Part shown: positions 33,381-40,387 of the stretch, in pieces
How the letters are laid out: every line of letters starts with the position of its first letter
How positions within the stretch are numbered: position 1 is the first letter of the stretch
Source of the DNA: Kordia jejudonensis
GTDB taxonomy: Bacteria; Bacteroidota; Bacteroidia; Flavobacteriales; Flavobacteriaceae
Reading direction: 5' to 3'
Length of the DNA stretch: 64,000 nt
Assembly (NCBI RefSeq): GCF_001005315.1
Contig: NZ_LBMG01000023.1
Span: forward strand, 1-64,000
Notes under the pieces: model-generated
Database searches by the model: none
Seen by the model: the letters and a program-made list of their open reading frames with translations, nothing else
What the model was told of the DNA's origin: nothing
Position numbers and translations under genes: made by a program

Positions 33381-33769
33381 CTGTTTTTATACTAAATAGG
33401 GAAAATAACAGGAACTAATTTTACAACAACTTCCTCTTATTCTCTCTAAATGTAAAACAAAGATTACACATACGCAATGCGGTTTTCCACAAAACCACTA
33501 AAATACTTCGTGAATTCGTGACAAAAAAAAGATAAAAATGGATTCCTGCCTGCGCAGGAATGACAGAGTGGTTACTGAAATAATTATGTGCTAGTAAAAA
33601 AATCTTTAGGGAATCAAATTAGAGTTGTTGCAAATCTACAGCTTTTGTTTTCCGCAAAACCACTAAAATACTTCGTGAATTCGTGACAAAAAAAAGATAA
33701 AAATGGATTCCTGCCTTACTGAATCAAGTTCAGCACAGGTCGCAGGAATGACAGAGTGGTTACTGAAAT
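33357..33769. repeat. dispersed repeat copies next to smpB
   Basis: 33357-33570 duplicates 31201-31412 with few differences. A partial third copy, 33647-33769, starts at TTTTCCGCAAAACCACTAAA, and its TGGATTCCTGCC hairpin is widened by a 20-base insertion (TTACTGAATCAAGTTCAGCA). The three copies share CGTGAATTCGTGACAAAAAA and AGGAATGACAGAGTG. No gene is visible in this 459-base gap. Confidence 0.8.
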
Positions 33770-33789
33770 TTTAAAATGATTGTAGAAAC

Positions 33790-34248
33790 TTAACGGAAAC
33801 TTTTCTTGATACGATCCAAATTTCGCTTGTTGTCACGATCTTTTATCGTTTCACGCTTGTCATGGATCTTTTTTCCTTTGGCAAGTGCAATAGTTAGTTT
33901 TGCCAAGCCTTTTTCATTTAGAAATAAACGTAGTGGAACAATCGTCAATCCTGAGTTTTTAACTTGTTTGTTCAAACCGCGCAATTCTTTCTTATTCAAT
34001 AATAATTTACGCGTACTACGTGGTTGATGATTGTAATGTGTTCCAAACGCATATTCTTCAATATACATATTGACCACAAAGAGTTCGCCTTGTTCATTGA
34101 ACTCGCAGAAACTTTCGGCAATAGAAGCTTTGCTCATTCGAATAGATTTAATCTCAGTTCCCGTCAAGACAATTCCTGCCGTGAATTTCTCTAAGATTTC
34201 ATATTGAAAGCGCGCCTTCTTGTTTTGTATGTTGATGTTTTTTTGCAT
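33790..34248 (-). CDS. smpB: SsrA-binding protein
   Basis: Binds tmRNA and carries it to stalled ribosomes for trans-translation. At 152 residues from the ATG at 34248, NKKARFQYEILEKF, TGTEIKSIRMSKASIAESF, FVVNMYIEEYAFGTHYNH, RKLLLNKKELRGL and the basic tail KGKKIHDKRETIKDRDNKR are the hallmark segments. A TTG four codons upstream would also be in frame but overlaps a TATATTTG promoter box (34258-34265), so ATG is the start. The gene borders the right end of the cassette array. Confidence 0.96.
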   Translation of the reverse strand: MQKNINIQNKKARFQYEILEKFTAGIVLTGTEIKSIRMSKASIAESFCEFNEQGELFVVNMYIEEYAFGTHYNHQPRSTRKLLLNKKELRGLNKQVKNSGLTIVPLRLFLNEKGLAKLTIALAKGKKIHDKRETIKDRDNKRNLDRIKKSFR

Positions 34249-34257
34249 AAATGGACG

Positions 34258-34265
34258 CAAATATA
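34258..34265 (-). promoter_or_regulatory. -7 box of smpB
   Basis: TATATTTG on the minus strand ends nine bases before the ATG at 34248. It includes the alternative TTG codon and so decides the start of smpB. Confidence 0.5.
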
Positions 34266-34511
34266 GCTATTTCACTGTAAATTTTATCGAATTAACTTCG
34301 AGAACTCAAAAAAATACAAAATTGATCTCAATTATTTTAAAAAAGGAAAGATTGTTAAATTCGATGTGTAATTCTTTAAAATATGTAAGATTTTGTCACT
34401 GTTCAATTTATAAATTGAATAGCTTTTGTTTTATAAATCAGAAAGTATAATGCTTGATAATGTGGTGTTTACGTTGTAGTTTTATTCCAATATTAATTAA
34501 AACCAAATATT

Positions 34512-34676
34512 ATGAGAAAACAAAAATTAAACACGTTAAAGCTCAACAAAGAGTCCATTACAAACTTAGATGGAAACCAAATTAAAGGTGGACACGGTTG
34601 TCCTACTCAACACTACAGTTGTCAAAATTCGTGCTGGTGCGATGTAACAAGAGTTGCTGAACGCTGCCCAGTTTAG
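34512..34676 (+). CDS. GG-leader small cysteine-rich peptide (RiPP-like precursor)
   Basis: A 54-residue peptide. The leader MRKQKLNTLKLNKESITNL ends at IKGG (residues 24-27), after which a 27-residue core carries five Cys (30, 37, 41, 43 and 52) and a Trp. The leader pattern L-x-L-x-K-x-x-I/V-x-x-L...KGG is the same as in the five other peptides of this window and matches the 'GG-Bacteroidetes' natural-product precursor type. It starts after a 260-base upstream region and is followed by a terminator-like hairpin; no maturation enzyme or exporter is adjacent. The product is unknown. Confidence 0.75.
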   Translation: MRKQKLNTLKLNKESITNLDGNQIKGGHGCPTQHYSCQNSCWCDVTRVAERCPV

Positions 34677-34707
34677 TAGGATACATACCAACTTTGTGTA
34701 AATATAT

Positions 34708-34843
34708 AAAAGGCTGTCAAAAAAGCATAAAAAAGCGTCATTCTGAATTCAATTCAGAATCTCATTGCACTGATTTTCAATGGTTATGAGAAACCGAATC
34801 AAGTTCGGCTTGACGAAAATTTAACTTTTCAGGCAGCCTTTTT
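34708..34843. repeat. large compound hairpin downstream of the GG peptide
   Basis: AAAAGGCTG (34708-34716) and CAGCCTTTTT (34834-34843) enclose inner hairpins, for example ATTCTGAATTCAATTCAGAAT (34740-34760 region; ten-base arms) and CCGAATCAAGTTCGG. It may end transcription of the peptide gene and of the convergent phosphatase gene; the inner words resemble dispersed hairpin elements also seen in the repeat at 33700. Confidence 0.55.
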
Positions 34844-34864
34844 AAAATTATAAGGAATATTTTT

Positions 34865-35392
34865 CTAATTAATCGTGAGCAATTGAACGGTTTTTGTATC
34901 TCCAGTAACAGTCACAATATATACATTTCCATTATTGGAATCGTCAATAGATTCAAACATTTCTTTGCTTAACAATCTATTTGTAATAGCTGGAGTCGTG
35001 TTGCTATGTCCAACAATTAAGACCGTTTTTCCTGCGGTATCTTTTAAAAACTTTGGAAGATCTAATCGAAACGGATGATACGATTTAATTTCTAATTCGT
35101 TAGCATCTGCCGTTGGTTTTGCCGTTTGTATTGTTCGGTTGTATTCTGTAGAATAGACCGCATCAAATTTTACATTTTTAAATACATCTGCCCAATAAGC
35201 GGCTCTATTGTGTCCGTCTTTTGTTAATTCAGGATCTTTATTTGATTTGTCGCTCCGATTTTTTTCCGCATGGCGAATAAGATAATATACCGAAGTTTCA
35301 ACTTCTTTGGCGTCTTTTGCTTTGGTTTCTTGTGCGAAGCAATTCATTACTAAGAACAGACTGAATAGTAGTACAATGTTTTTTTTCATCAA
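34865..35392 (-). CDS. exported histidine-phosphatase-family protein (SixA/PGAM-like)
   Basis: A 175-residue protein with a signal peptide ending NCFAQE. The catalytic RHAEKNR motif (about residues 40-46), YSTEYNRTIQTAKPTA (Arg-Thr-x-x-T) and the second His in VLIVGHSNTTP are conserved, as in PGAM-like phosphatases. Because it is exported, its substrate is likely periplasmic. It follows deoD by 16 bases and is probably in the deoC-deoD operon. Confidence 0.85.
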   Translation of the reverse strand: MMKKNIVLLFSLFLVMNCFAQETKAKDAKEVETSVYYLIRHAEKNRSDKSNKDPELTKDGHNRAAYWADVFKNVKFDAVYSTEYNRTIQTAKPTADANELEIKSYHPFRLDLPKFLKDTAGKTVLIVGHSNTTPAITNRLLSKEMFESIDDSNNGNVYIVTVTGDTKTVQLLTIN

Positions 35393-35408
35393 TAATTGTT
35401 TTTTAGGT

Positions 35409-36107
35409 TTAGATGATGGCTAGTGCAATTTCAATCATTTCTTTGAAAGTTTGTGCGCGTTCCTCAGAAGTTGTGGTTTCATGAGTCACTAAACTATCAG
35501 AAATTGTCAATAAAGATAATGCTTTTACTTGAAATCGTGCAGCTAAGGTGTATAAAGCGGCAGTTTCCATTTCTACACATAAAACTCCATATGCTGCCCA
35601 TTTTTTATAATATTCTTCGTCTTCTTGATAAAAAACGTCGCTTGTTAGTATGTTTCCAGCTTTTACGGCAATGTTTTTTTCTTTCGCGGCATTGATGGCA
35701 GCTAAGAACAATTCGGCATTCGCTGTAGGTGCAAACGTTTCTCCATGAAAAGGCAAATCGTTCATGCTACTGTTTGAAGATGAAGACATGGCAACGACAA
35801 TGTCTCGAATACGAATTTCTTTTTGATACGAACCTGCGCTACCAACTCTAATTAGTTTTTGAACATCATATTCGTTGATCAATTCATGTGCATAAATGCT
35901 AATGGAAGGCGCGCCCATTCCTGTTCCTTGTACGGAAATTGGTTTCCCTTTGTATGTTCCTGTGTAGCCAAACATCCCGCGAACATCGTTGTACAGTTTG
36001 GGATGTTCAAAATAGGTTTCTGCAATCCATTTGGCACGCATGGGATCGCCAGGCAATAAAACTGTTGGTGCAATTTCTCCTTTTTTTGCGTTGATGTGAA
36101 TGCTCAT
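35409..36107 (-). CDS. deoD: purine-nucleoside phosphorylase
   Basis: Splits purine (deoxy)ribonucleosides with phosphate to base and (deoxy)ribose-1-phosphate. The 232-residue DeoD-type signature is clear: [15 protein letters not shown] (about 18-32), [30 protein letters not shown], the EMETAALY motif, and SDSLVTHE. It overlaps the salvage step of deoC, whose stop lies 3 bases upstream of its start. Length is normal. Confidence 0.96.
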   Translation of the reverse strand: MSIHINAKKGEIAPTVLLPGDPMRAKWIAETYFEHPKLYNDVRGMFGYTGTYKGKPISVQGTGMGAPSISIYAHELINEYDVQKLIRVGSAGSYQKEIRIRDIVVAMSSSSNSSMNDLPFHGETFAPTANAELFLAAINAAKEKNIAVKAGNILTSDVFYQEDEEYYKKWAAYGVLCVEMETAALYTLAARFQVKALSLLTISDSLVTHETTTSEERAQTFKEMIEIALAII

Positions 36108-36110
36108 AAG

Positions 36111-36776
36111 TTAGTATGTATTTGTTGATGATGTTCCTGTAACAATGGTAATTCCGTTGGAAGTTCCTAAACGGGAAACACCTAAATCGATATATTTTTT
36201 GGCAGTTTCAAAGTCTCGGATTCCGCCAGAAGCTTTTAGTTTTGCCTTTCCGTTTACGGTTGTTTTCATGAGTGTAATATCTTCAAAAGTAGCGCCGCCA
36301 GTTCCGAATCCTGTTGAGGTTTTTACAAAATCAGCATTGGCTTCTACGGCTAATTGACATGCTTTTATTTTTTCTTCTTCCGAAAGATAACACGTTTCAA
36401 TGATAACTTTTAGGATATGATTTCCAGCCGCTTTTTTGAGTTGTTGTATTTCTTCTTTTACTAGATTTTCTTTGCCAGATTTTAACCAGCCAATGTTGAT
36501 GACCATATCAAATTCGTCAGCGCCATCGTGTTTTGCTTGCAGTAATTCGGAAACTTTTGCTTCGGTACTCATCGCGCCAAGCGGAAAACCAATCACGCTG
36601 CATACTTGAACAGTAGCTGTATTTTCTAAGTATTTTTTAGCGAAAGCGACATGACAACTGTTGACACAAACCGAATAAAAATCATGTTCAATAGCTTCCT
36701 TACAGAGTTGTTGAATATCTGCAATTGTTGCCGTAGGTTTTAGTAATGTGTGATCGATGTAACGATTGATGTGCAT
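36111..36776 (-). CDS. deoC: deoxyribose-phosphate aldolase
   Basis: Cleaves 2-deoxyribose 5-phosphate to acetaldehyde and glyceraldehyde 3-phosphate. The 221-residue protein opens with INRYIDHTLLKPTAT, has SVCVNSCHVAFAKKYL, the Lys/Asp set in GADEFDMVINIGWLKSG and KVIIETCYL, and the Schiff-base Lys in FVKTSTGFG. It is the first gene of deoC-deoD-phosphatase on the minus strand, with 3- and 16-base gaps. Confidence 0.96.
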   Translation of the reverse strand: MHINRYIDHTLLKPTATIADIQQLCKEAIEHDFYSVCVNSCHVAFAKKYLENTATVQVCSVIGFPLGAMSTEAKVSELLQAKHDGADEFDMVINIGWLKSGKENLVKEEIQQLKKAAGNHILKVIIETCYLSEEEKIKACQLAVEANADFVKTSTGFGTGGATFEDITLMKTTVNGKAKLKASGGIRDFETAKKYIDLGVSRLGTSNGITIVTGTSSTNTY

Positions 36777-37097
36777 ATTATTTTTAAAATTCTATGATTA
36801 AATATATTATAAATAACAACCTAAGATTAGTATAAAACCTTTCTCGTTCTTTTCTTTGCTTGCCCAAAGAAAATGAACCAAAAGAAATGGCACTTTTATG
36901 AGGAATTTTTAGTTCTTCTTTTTGGGAAGTACTAAAACCGTCATCCAAACACTAAATTTTTTCCAAGGCTTCAAAAATTCTTAACGTGTTTGCATGTCTA
37001 TTCTACATAAAAGAAACACTTAGGTAATCATTTATTCTTGTTCGTTATTTAACTGTGTAAATATATTTAAAAAATAAGCGAGTGAAGCTGATATTTA
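36777..37097. repeat. intergenic region with a dispersed flavobacterial repeat
   Basis: No gene is supported in these 321 bases. About 36840-36960 contains TTTGCTTGCCCAAAGAAAAT, GAACCAAAAGAAATGGCAC and TTTTTGGGAAGTACTAAAAC, words that I know as a dispersed element in Flavobacteria (inference from memory, not searched). Confidence 0.5.
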
Positions 37098-37586
37098 TCA
37101 CGAAACCGTTGCCATGCGTAAATTTTTCACGCGTTCGTCAAAATTGGTTTCTGTAATAGGAAGAACAACATTGGTAAACAATTCCATAAAGTATTCATTG
37201 TGTTCGTGCGTTTTTCCTTTGAGAATGTTAAAGTGAATAAATGAACTCCATAACACACATTTGAGTTCCGTTTTTGCTTCGTTCCACATGCGAATTTCTA
37301 CCAATAATTGCTTTTTGCCAAATTGAATCAACTGTGATTCTACGGAAACGGTTTCCATGACAAAAGCAGGCTTTACATAAGCAATTTGATGTGAACCAAC
37401 AACCCAAGTTGTGCCAGTATTTTTCGCATTTTCAAAGATGTCAATATTATAATAGTCAATAAGTTGATCTTCTCTTGCGTTGATAAGATAATCTAAGTAT
37501 TTGCTGTTGTTTAAGTGATTTAATGGATCACAATCTTGAAAACGAATTTTGGTTTTACTGTTTAAAATTTTTGGTAATTGTTTCAT
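37098..37586 (-). CDS. acyl-CoA thioesterase, 4HBT/hotdog family
   Basis: A 162-residue hotdog-fold thioesterase. The conserved Asp segment DCDPLNHLNNSKYLDYLINARE (about 19-40), a central hydrophobic helix region and GTTWVVGSHQIAYVKP are typical of the YbgC/FcbC-like group. It hydrolyses an acyl-CoA to the acid and free CoA; the acyl chain is unknown. It lies 54 bases from the divergent or upstream TetR regulator gene, and the palindrome ATACCAATTGGTAT in the gap suggests that regulator controls it. Confidence 0.85.
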   Translation of the reverse strand: MKQLPKILNSKTKIRFQDCDPLNHLNNSKYLDYLINAREDQLIDYYNIDIFENAKNTGTTWVVGSHQIAYVKPAFVMETVSVESQLIQFGKKQLLVEIRMWNEAKTELKCVLWSSFIHFNILKGKTHEHNEYFMELFTNVVLPITETNFDERVKNLRMATVS

Positions 37587-37601
37587 ATCTTGTTGTTTAG
37601 T

Positions 37602-37621
37602 AATATACCAATTGGTATATT
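37602..37621. promoter_or_regulatory. 20-bp perfect palindrome, probable TetR operator 1
   Basis: AATATACCAATTGGTATATT is a perfect inverted repeat in the gap between the thioesterase and TetR genes. A second copy of its core (ATACCAATCGGTAT, 38261-38274) lies upstream of tetR. Confidence 0.8.
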
Positions 37622-37640
37622 TTAAGTAAAAAAAATAGTT

Positions 37641-38237
37641 TTATGCTCTTAATTCTTCGTTGATCATTTTATCAATTTGATTCATGGTGTCCTGTATGTA
37701 AAAATCATCATCCATTGTATATGCCATAAAAATTGCACCTTGAATCATGGTGTCAATTCGTTTGGCAGTGTACATAGCGTTAATTTCTGTCGAAATTTCT
37801 CCGAGTTCAATTCCTTCTTCAATAATAGTCGCCAACTGATCTTGAATTCGTTGAATGATGGTGCGTACTTTTTCTAGTAGTAATGTATTTTGATGATTGG
37901 AATCTACACCAACATTTAAAATTGGACAACCGCCCATTTTGTTGGTATATCTATAATAATTACGATAAAAATCGGAGATGAGCAAAAGCTTTTCAATAGG
38001 AGAATCACTTTTATCCATGTGTTTTACAATTTCCCGCATTAAGCTTTTTACCATGAATTTAAATGCGGCAATCGCGAGTTGTTCTTTGTTTTCAAAATTG
38101 CCATAAATCGCGCCTTTTGTCAAACCTGTAGCTTTCGTAATGTCAGCAATACTGGTAGCTGCGTATCCATTTTTGTTAAAAATAGGCGCCACTGTTTCAA
38201 TAATGAATGCTTTTGTTTTTTCCGCTTTGGTAATCAT
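37641..38237 (-). CDS. TetR/AcrR family transcriptional regulator
   Basis: A 198-residue repressor. The N-terminal helix-turn-helix (about 9-55) has IADITKATGLTKGAIYGNFENKEQL; the C-terminal ligand domain contains the CPILNVG core. The two palindromes flanking the gene (37602-37621 and 38261-38274) share the half-site ATACCA and are presumably its operators, implying autoregulation and control of the thioesterase downstream on the same strand. The ligand is unknown. Confidence 0.9.
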   Translation of the reverse strand: MITKAEKTKAFIIETVAPIFNKNGYAATSIADITKATGLTKGAIYGNFENKEQLAIAAFKFMVKSLMREIVKHMDKSDSPIEKLLLISDFYRNYYRYTNKMGGCPILNVGVDSNHQNTLLLEKVRTIIQRIQDQLATIIEEGIELGEISTEINAMYTAKRIDTMIQGAIFMAYTMDDDFYIQDTMNQIDKMINEELRA

Positions 38238-38260
38238 ATTTCAAATATAATTAAAAAAAT

Positions 38261-38274
38261 ATACCAATCGGTAT
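38261..38274. promoter_or_regulatory. probable TetR operator 2
   Basis: ATACCAATCGGTAT is 23 bases upstream of the tetR start codon and matches the core of the palindrome at 37602-37621 with one substitution, so the regulator probably binds both. Confidence 0.7.
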
Positions 38275-38380
38275 AAAAATTATTTTTATTGTAAAAACGT
38301 AGTTCTTGTATTGTTTGTGTGTAGTTGTAAGTGTTTGATTATTAGTAAATTTAATTCACTAATAATTTAAAACCTAGGAT

Positions 38381-38569
38381 ATGAAGAAAAGAAACCTACC
38401 TGTAAAGCTGTATTTAAAAAAGCGAAGTATTGCTTCTTTGGATTTGAAAATGATTAAAGGAGGAACAGATCCTACAAATGATCCGACAGCAACAGAATCG
38501 CTCGGGAAGCAGAGTACATGTCCTATAGAAACATGTACATGTCTCGTAGGTGCGCCAGTGCGAGTTTAA
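38381..38569 (+). CDS. GG-leader small peptide (RiPP-like precursor)
   Basis: A 62-residue peptide. The leader MKKRNLPVKLYLKKRSIASL is followed by DLKMIKGG; the core TDPTNDPTATESLGKQSTCP has three Cys further on (CPIETCTC). It starts after a 140-base leader region and is followed 47 bases later by a second peptide of the same type, with a shared terminator at 38911-38948. No processing enzyme is adjacent. Confidence 0.75.
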   Translation: MKKRNLPVKLYLKKRSIASLDLKMIKGGTDPTNDPTATESLGKQSTCPIETCTCLVGAPVRV

Positions 38570-38616
38570 GAGTATTTACGTATTAATATAGTACCATATT
38601 TTAAAAAATAATAATC

Positions 38617-38859
38617 ATGAAGAAAAAGAATTTCGTAGCAAAATTATCATTAAACAAGAAAAATGTAGCCATATTAGAAACAGAAAAGCTTATCGGCGGA
38701 ACTGGTTATACCGCAGATTGTCCACCATTTACAATTGCAGCTTTGTGTGGCACCGGCGGAACAGGAACAGCAGGTTGTGGAACTTATAATACGTGTTTAA
38801 CAGATGCCGCGTTGAGTTGCACACCAAGAGGTTGTGGAAATACATTGTTTAATTGCTAA
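38617..38859 (+). CDS. GG-leader cysteine-rich peptide (RiPP-like precursor)
   Basis: An 80-residue peptide: leader MKKKNFVAKLSLNKKNVAIL with a variant LIGG end (residues 25-28), then a Gly/Thr/Cys-rich core of about 52 residues with eight Cys and repeated GT/CG dipeptides (TGGTGTAGCGTYNTC). It follows the 38381 peptide and probably shares its message. Ser/Thr residues with many Cys are compatible with thioether (lanthipeptide-type) modification, which I cannot verify since no lanthipeptide synthetase is nearby. Confidence 0.75.
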   Translation: MKKKNFVAKLSLNKKNVAILETEKLIGGTGYTADCPPFTIAALCGTGGTGTAGCGTYNTCLTDAALSCTPRGCGNTLFNC

Positions 38860-38910
38860 AATCTGAATTATATACCTACTATAATTATAAATTTTGAGTT
38901 AGTTAAGGGA

Positions 38911-38948
38911 GATAGAAGTGTGTGTAAATGTGCTTCTATCTTTTTTTT
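38911..38948 (+). terminator. terminator of the two-peptide operon
   Basis: GATAGAAG (38911-38918) pairs with CTTCTATC (38933-38940) and is followed by eight T. Confidence 0.85.
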
Positions 38949-38967
38949 GAAGATTTAATAATTAAAA

Positions 38968-38990
38968 GATTGAAAGATTGAAAGATTGAA
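38968..38990. repeat. short GATTGAAA repeat
   Basis: Two perfect GATTGAAA octamers (38968-38983) and a partial third, then GAATTTAAAGATTGAAGG. The unit is the same as the array at 19403-19450. Confidence 0.7.
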
Positions 38991-39044
38991 GAATTTAAAG
39001 ATTGAAGGATGTTCTGCCATGAATTCACGAATCTTATTATCATA

Positions 39045-40139
39045 TCATATACTTTGCAAAATTGTGTAGAGTTCTTTGGTTTTCAGTTTTCCTCGCAATT
39101 CTTTGTTTCCAACGGAAATTGTTTGAAATTCTTCTTCCAATTGCAACGAATCATGTAATTCTTTTGAGATGAGAATGTCTACACCAATTGTATTGCAAAG
39201 TGATTGTATTCTCGCAGTTGCATTTAAAACATCTCCTGTAAAAATGATATCTTTTTTAAGACTTCCAATCTCGCCCGTGGTAACAGTTCCTAAATGAATT
39301 CCTGCTTTGAATGATAGTTGCATCTTGAATGTTGCTTGAAACCAATCTTGCTTTGCTTGCAAATCTTTTTTCATGTCAAAAAAACAGTGAATGCAATTAT
39401 TTTTTGCGATTCCATTTTTATAATTCCAAGAAATGACCATTTCATCACCCACATATTGATATATTTCTCCAGAATGTTTTATAACAGCTTCCGATAGAAT
39501 GTTGTAATATTCTTTAAGCAGTTTGAAATATTCAGTATGTCCCAACTTTTCAGCAATTGTAGTGGAAGATTTCATATCAAGAAACATGAAAATTCGATCT
39601 TCTTCTTTTGGTTTGTGATATTTTCCTCTGATAATATTCACTAAAATTCCATGTCCAATATTTTCACTTATTTCTGAATAAAACAATGAAGCGCCTAAGG
39701 AAACAGCCATTTGAAGTACTGTACTCAGGAAGCTTATATTCGTTAAATACTCTAAAAATTTATTCCAAACTTTAGGATCAAAGATGTTCGTTTCTAGTTC
39801 AATACTTGCCGCAATTGGATACATAATGCAAATAATTAGAAATAGAAAAAGGGAATATATGATGATTTTTCCAATAATTTTTATGAGAAAGCTGCTTCTA
39901 GAAAAATAGCGATTGAGAAATAATAACTCGATAGTTCCAATCAAAAAACCTACAAAAGTAACTGCAATCATAGCAAATACTACTATTTTGAAGCTAAGAT
40001 TGATAACTCCATCAGGCATGAATTCGTAGTCTTTTGTAGCTGCAAATTCAACAGTTAAAAAAATGATTCCAAAAAGTAGCCAAATGATTCCAAATGGTAG
40101 AATTCGGGCAATATTTCTTTTTAGTTGTGGAGAAAGCAT
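39045..40139 (-). CDS. class III adenylate/guanylate cyclase with membrane N-terminus
   Basis: A 364-residue protein. About residues 10-160 hold four hydrophobic segments; the cyclase homology domain follows (about 185-350), with metal-binding Asp in FMFLDMKSSTTIAEKLGH and IYQYVGDEMVISW, then LSFKAGIHLGTVTTGEIG and LNATARIQSL. It should make cAMP or a related nucleotide on the cytoplasmic side; nucleotide specificity is not clear. It lies between the GG peptides and clpB, on the minus strand. The signal is unknown. Confidence 0.88.
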   Translation of the reverse strand: MLSPQLKRNIARILPFGIIWLLFGIIFLTVEFAATKDYEFMPDGVINLSFKIVVFAMIAVTFVGFLIGTIELLFLNRYFSRSSFLIKIIGKIIIYSLFLFLIICIMYPIAASIELETNIFDPKVWNKFLEYLTNISFLSTVLQMAVSLGASLFYSEISENIGHGILVNIIRGKYHKPKEEDRIFMFLDMKSSTTIAEKLGHTEYFKLLKEYYNILSEAVIKHSGEIYQYVGDEMVISWNYKNGIAKNNCIHCFFDMKKDLQAKQDWFQATFKMQLSFKAGIHLGTVTTGEIGSLKKDIIFTGDVLNATARIQSLCNTIGVDILISKELHDSLQLEEEFQTISVGNKELRGKLKTKELYTILQSI

Positions 40140-40352
40140 TTATTTCTTTTCAGTTTGTAGCTATAACTTACAAAATATAAAGTTAGGAAAAGATATAGAA
40201 TTCTATATTTAAAAAATTGGGATATGATTTTACGTGTGCTAATTTCTCAAAACTTTAACTTTTCCCAATAAAATAAAGCGTTCCGAGTAGCGTTTATATA
40301 CTGAATCTTGTAGTTCAGGAACTAGAAATAGTTTCTGTCTTTGTTAGTAAAT

Positions 40353-40383
40353 GCAAAGCGCAACTAAATTAGTTGCGCTTTGT
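40353..40383 (-). terminator. hairpin after clpB
   Basis: A 12- to 13-base stem (CAAAGCGCAACT with AGTTGCGCTTTG, about 40354-40382) lies 5 bases past the clpB stop. The T run is weak, so it may be an imperfect terminator. Confidence 0.65.
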
Positions 40384-40387
40384 GTGT

